From assembly GCA_009845645.1 (NCBI GenBank), contig VXZF01000704.1, positions 1 through 6,427 of the forward strand: a DNA stretch of 6,427 nt, in the 5' to 3' direction. The translations under genes were made by a program, and so were the position numbers. This document shows positions 5,129 through 6,427 of this stretch, piece after piece. Within the stretch, counting starts at the first letter, position 1. Each line of letters starts with the position of its first letter. Source of the stretch: Gemmatimonadota bacterium (GTDB lineage: Bacteria > Latescibacterota > UBA2968 > UBA8231). The notes under the pieces were generated by a model. It was not told the DNA's origin, searched no databases, and worked only from the letters and a program-made list of their open reading frames with translations.

Positions 5129-6427
5129 TTAGCTTAGCACTTGGCGAATTTTGTCGGCCACTTCCCGAATTTGGAAGGGGGCCCCTTGGACCTTGTTCAG
5201 CTTGACGACGCGCACGGGGAAATGCGCCTGGACCAACATAGCCAATTGGCCGAGATTCAACTCAGGTACCAATACTTGCTTGTAGCGGCCGAGCACGTTG
5301 CCGAGGTTGCGGGGAAACGGATTCAAGTAGCGCAGGTGCGCGTAAGCTACGTCGAGGCCCTCGTCCCGCACTTGCTCAACGGCTGCGCGAATGGCCCCAT
5401 AGGTTCCCCCCCAACCCAAGACCAGCAAATCCCCTTGCTCTGGACCGGTCACTTCTAATTCGGGAATGAAATCGGCAATGCCGCGGATTTTGTCGGCTCG
5501 GACGTGGACGATGCGTTCGTGGTCTTCGGGCGCGTAAGAGACATTGCCCGTCACATCCTGCTTGCCCAAACCGCCGATCCGGTGCTCCAACTCCGGCGTC
5601 CCCGGCAAGACCCAAGGCCTAGCCAAAGTCTGCGGGTCGCGCATGTAGGGTTGGTAGCCGTCGGGATCGGTGTACGGATCGGCATCAATGGCCGCGATTA
5701 AATCTGGGTCTGGTATTTTCCACGGCTCGGAGTTGTTGGCCACGTACCCGTCGGACAGCAGAAAAACCGGCGTCATATAGCGAACGGCAATGCGGAAGGC
5801 CTCGATGATCATGTCGAAGCATTCGCTCGGAGTTGCCGGAGCAATGACCGGGATCGGGCTTTCGCCGTTGCGTCCGTAGAGCACCTCCAGCAAATCGGCC
5901 TGCTCGGTCTTGGTGGGCAAGCCCGTGCTAGGACCGCCGCGCTGGACGTCAATGACCACCAGCGGCAGTTCCATAACTACAGCCAAATTGATCCCCTCAC
6001 TCTTGAGCGCAATGCCCGGGCCGCTGCTGGCGGTAGCCGCGAGACTGCCGGCAAAAGCCGCACCAATCACCGAACCCATGGCTGCAATCTCGTCCTCGGC
6101 CTGGAACGTCCGCACGTCGAAGTTTTTCAGCGCCGCCAATCCCTCTAGGATGGTGCTGGCTGGCGTGATGGGATACGAACCGTAAAAGAACGGTTTGCCA
6201 GCCTTTTGCGCAGCCGTGACCAGTCCTAAGACAATTGCCTCATTGCCCGTAATCCGCTTGTATACCCCTGGCTCGACAATCTCCCGCTTCGGCACCGAGA
6301 TCTGCGTCTGAAAGGTTTCGGCCGTTGCGCCGTAGTAGTAACCAGCTTTCAAGGCCCTCGTATTGGCCTCAACCACCTCGGGCCGACCGGCGAACTTGGT
6401 CTGGTAGAACTTGAGCGTGTAGTCGAG
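5129..6427 (-). CDS. korA: 2-oxoacid:ferredoxin oxidoreductase, fused gamma/alpha subunit (KorA-like), 5' truncated
   Basis: This is the partner of KorB. The frame stays open to the right edge, so the GTG at 6376 is not a true start. The 17 codons before it, with FYQTKFAGRPE leading into VVEANTRALKAGYYYG, match the end of the N-terminal gamma domain in fused KorA proteins of about 600 residues, so roughly the first third lies outside the window. Seen, numbered from that GTG: SYPITPAST (67-75), the alpha-domain signature; FQAEDEIAAMG (91-101) with conserved acidic residues; ASSGPGIALKSEG (116-128); and RGGPSTGLPTKTEQADL (146-162), characteristic of the KorA type rather than simple pyruvate enzymes. 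A C-terminal domain (about 315-415) includes LVLGWGGTYGA, LRYLNPFP and VPELNLGQLAMLVQ, which shape the CoA-binding and subunit-contact region in this family. korB follows after 15 nt, so the two are surely cotranscribed. The promoter is not in the window. Confidence 0.95.
   Translation of the reverse strand, partial: LDYTLKFYQTKFAGRPEVVEANTRALKAGYYYGATAETFQTQISVPKREIVEPGVYKRITGNEAIVLGLVTAAQKAGKPFFYGSYPITPASTILEGLAALKNFDVRTFQAEDEIAAMGSVIGAAFAGSLAATASSGPGIALKSEGINLAVVMELPLVVIDVQRGGPSTGLPTKTEQADLLEVLYGRNGESPIPVIAPATPSECFDMIIEAFRIAVRYMTPVFLLSDGYVANNSEPWKIPDPDLIAAIDADPYTDPDGYQPYMRDPQTLARPWVLPGTPELEHRIGGLGKQDVTGNVSYAPEDHERIVHVRADKIRGIADFIPELEVTGPEQGDLLVLGWGGTYGAIRAAVEQVRDEGLDVAYAHLRYLNPFPRNLGNVLGRYKQVLVPELNLGQLAMLVQAHFPVRVVKLNKVQGAPFQIREVADKIRQVLS

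Noticed and set aside
5141..6185. Several plus-strand frames opposite korA
   Set aside because: They are shadows of the KorA coding sequence, which matches its family along the whole visible length.

Overview
The window looks like ordinary chromosomal DNA from a moderately GC-rich bacterium, judged by eye at above half G+C with a strong preference for G or C at third codon positions. The first gene, a glycoside-hydrolase-like barrel protein, resembles proteins I associate with uncultured, carbohydrate-active phyla such as Latescibacterota or Poribacteria. That placement is a low-confidence inference, because no rRNA or other taxonomic marker is present.

Layout: two convergent gene groups fill almost the whole window. 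On the + strand there are a 5'-truncated barrel protein (from the left edge to 1733), hemE for uroporphyrinogen decarboxylase (1738-2769), and a small, highly charged unknown protein (2783-3019), separated by only 4 and 13 nt. On the - strand, reading leftwards from the right edge, there are the fused gamma/alpha subunit of a 2-oxoacid:ferredoxin oxidoreductase (korA, truncated), its beta subunit (korB, 5113-4094), a zinc-ribbon plus twin-CBS protein (4083-3565) and a small exported protein (3514-3032), with gaps of 15, 10 and 50 nt. The groups meet tail to tail with 12 nt between stop codons at 3020-3031, and no clear intrinsic terminator is visible there. No gene-free stretch exceeds about 50 nt.

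How the genes may work together: KorAB would oxidatively decarboxylate a 2-oxoacid, most likely 2-oxoglutarate, to an acyl-CoA and pass the electrons to ferredoxin. The CBS protein is tightly coupled behind korB and is a reasonable candidate adenylate-responsive partner or regulator of that enzyme, but this is inference from position and domain type only. HemE serves tetrapyrrole synthesis. Its pairing with a glycan-type barrel protein has no obvious metabolic logic.

I saw no tRNA, rRNA, CRISPR array, insertion sequence, attachment site or phage gene. The most useful leads are the zinc-ribbon/CBS protein linked to korAB, the two uncharacterised small proteins at the operon ends, and a tryptophan in HemE where a conserved active-site tyrosine is normally found. 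I do not see convincing evidence for a wholly new system.
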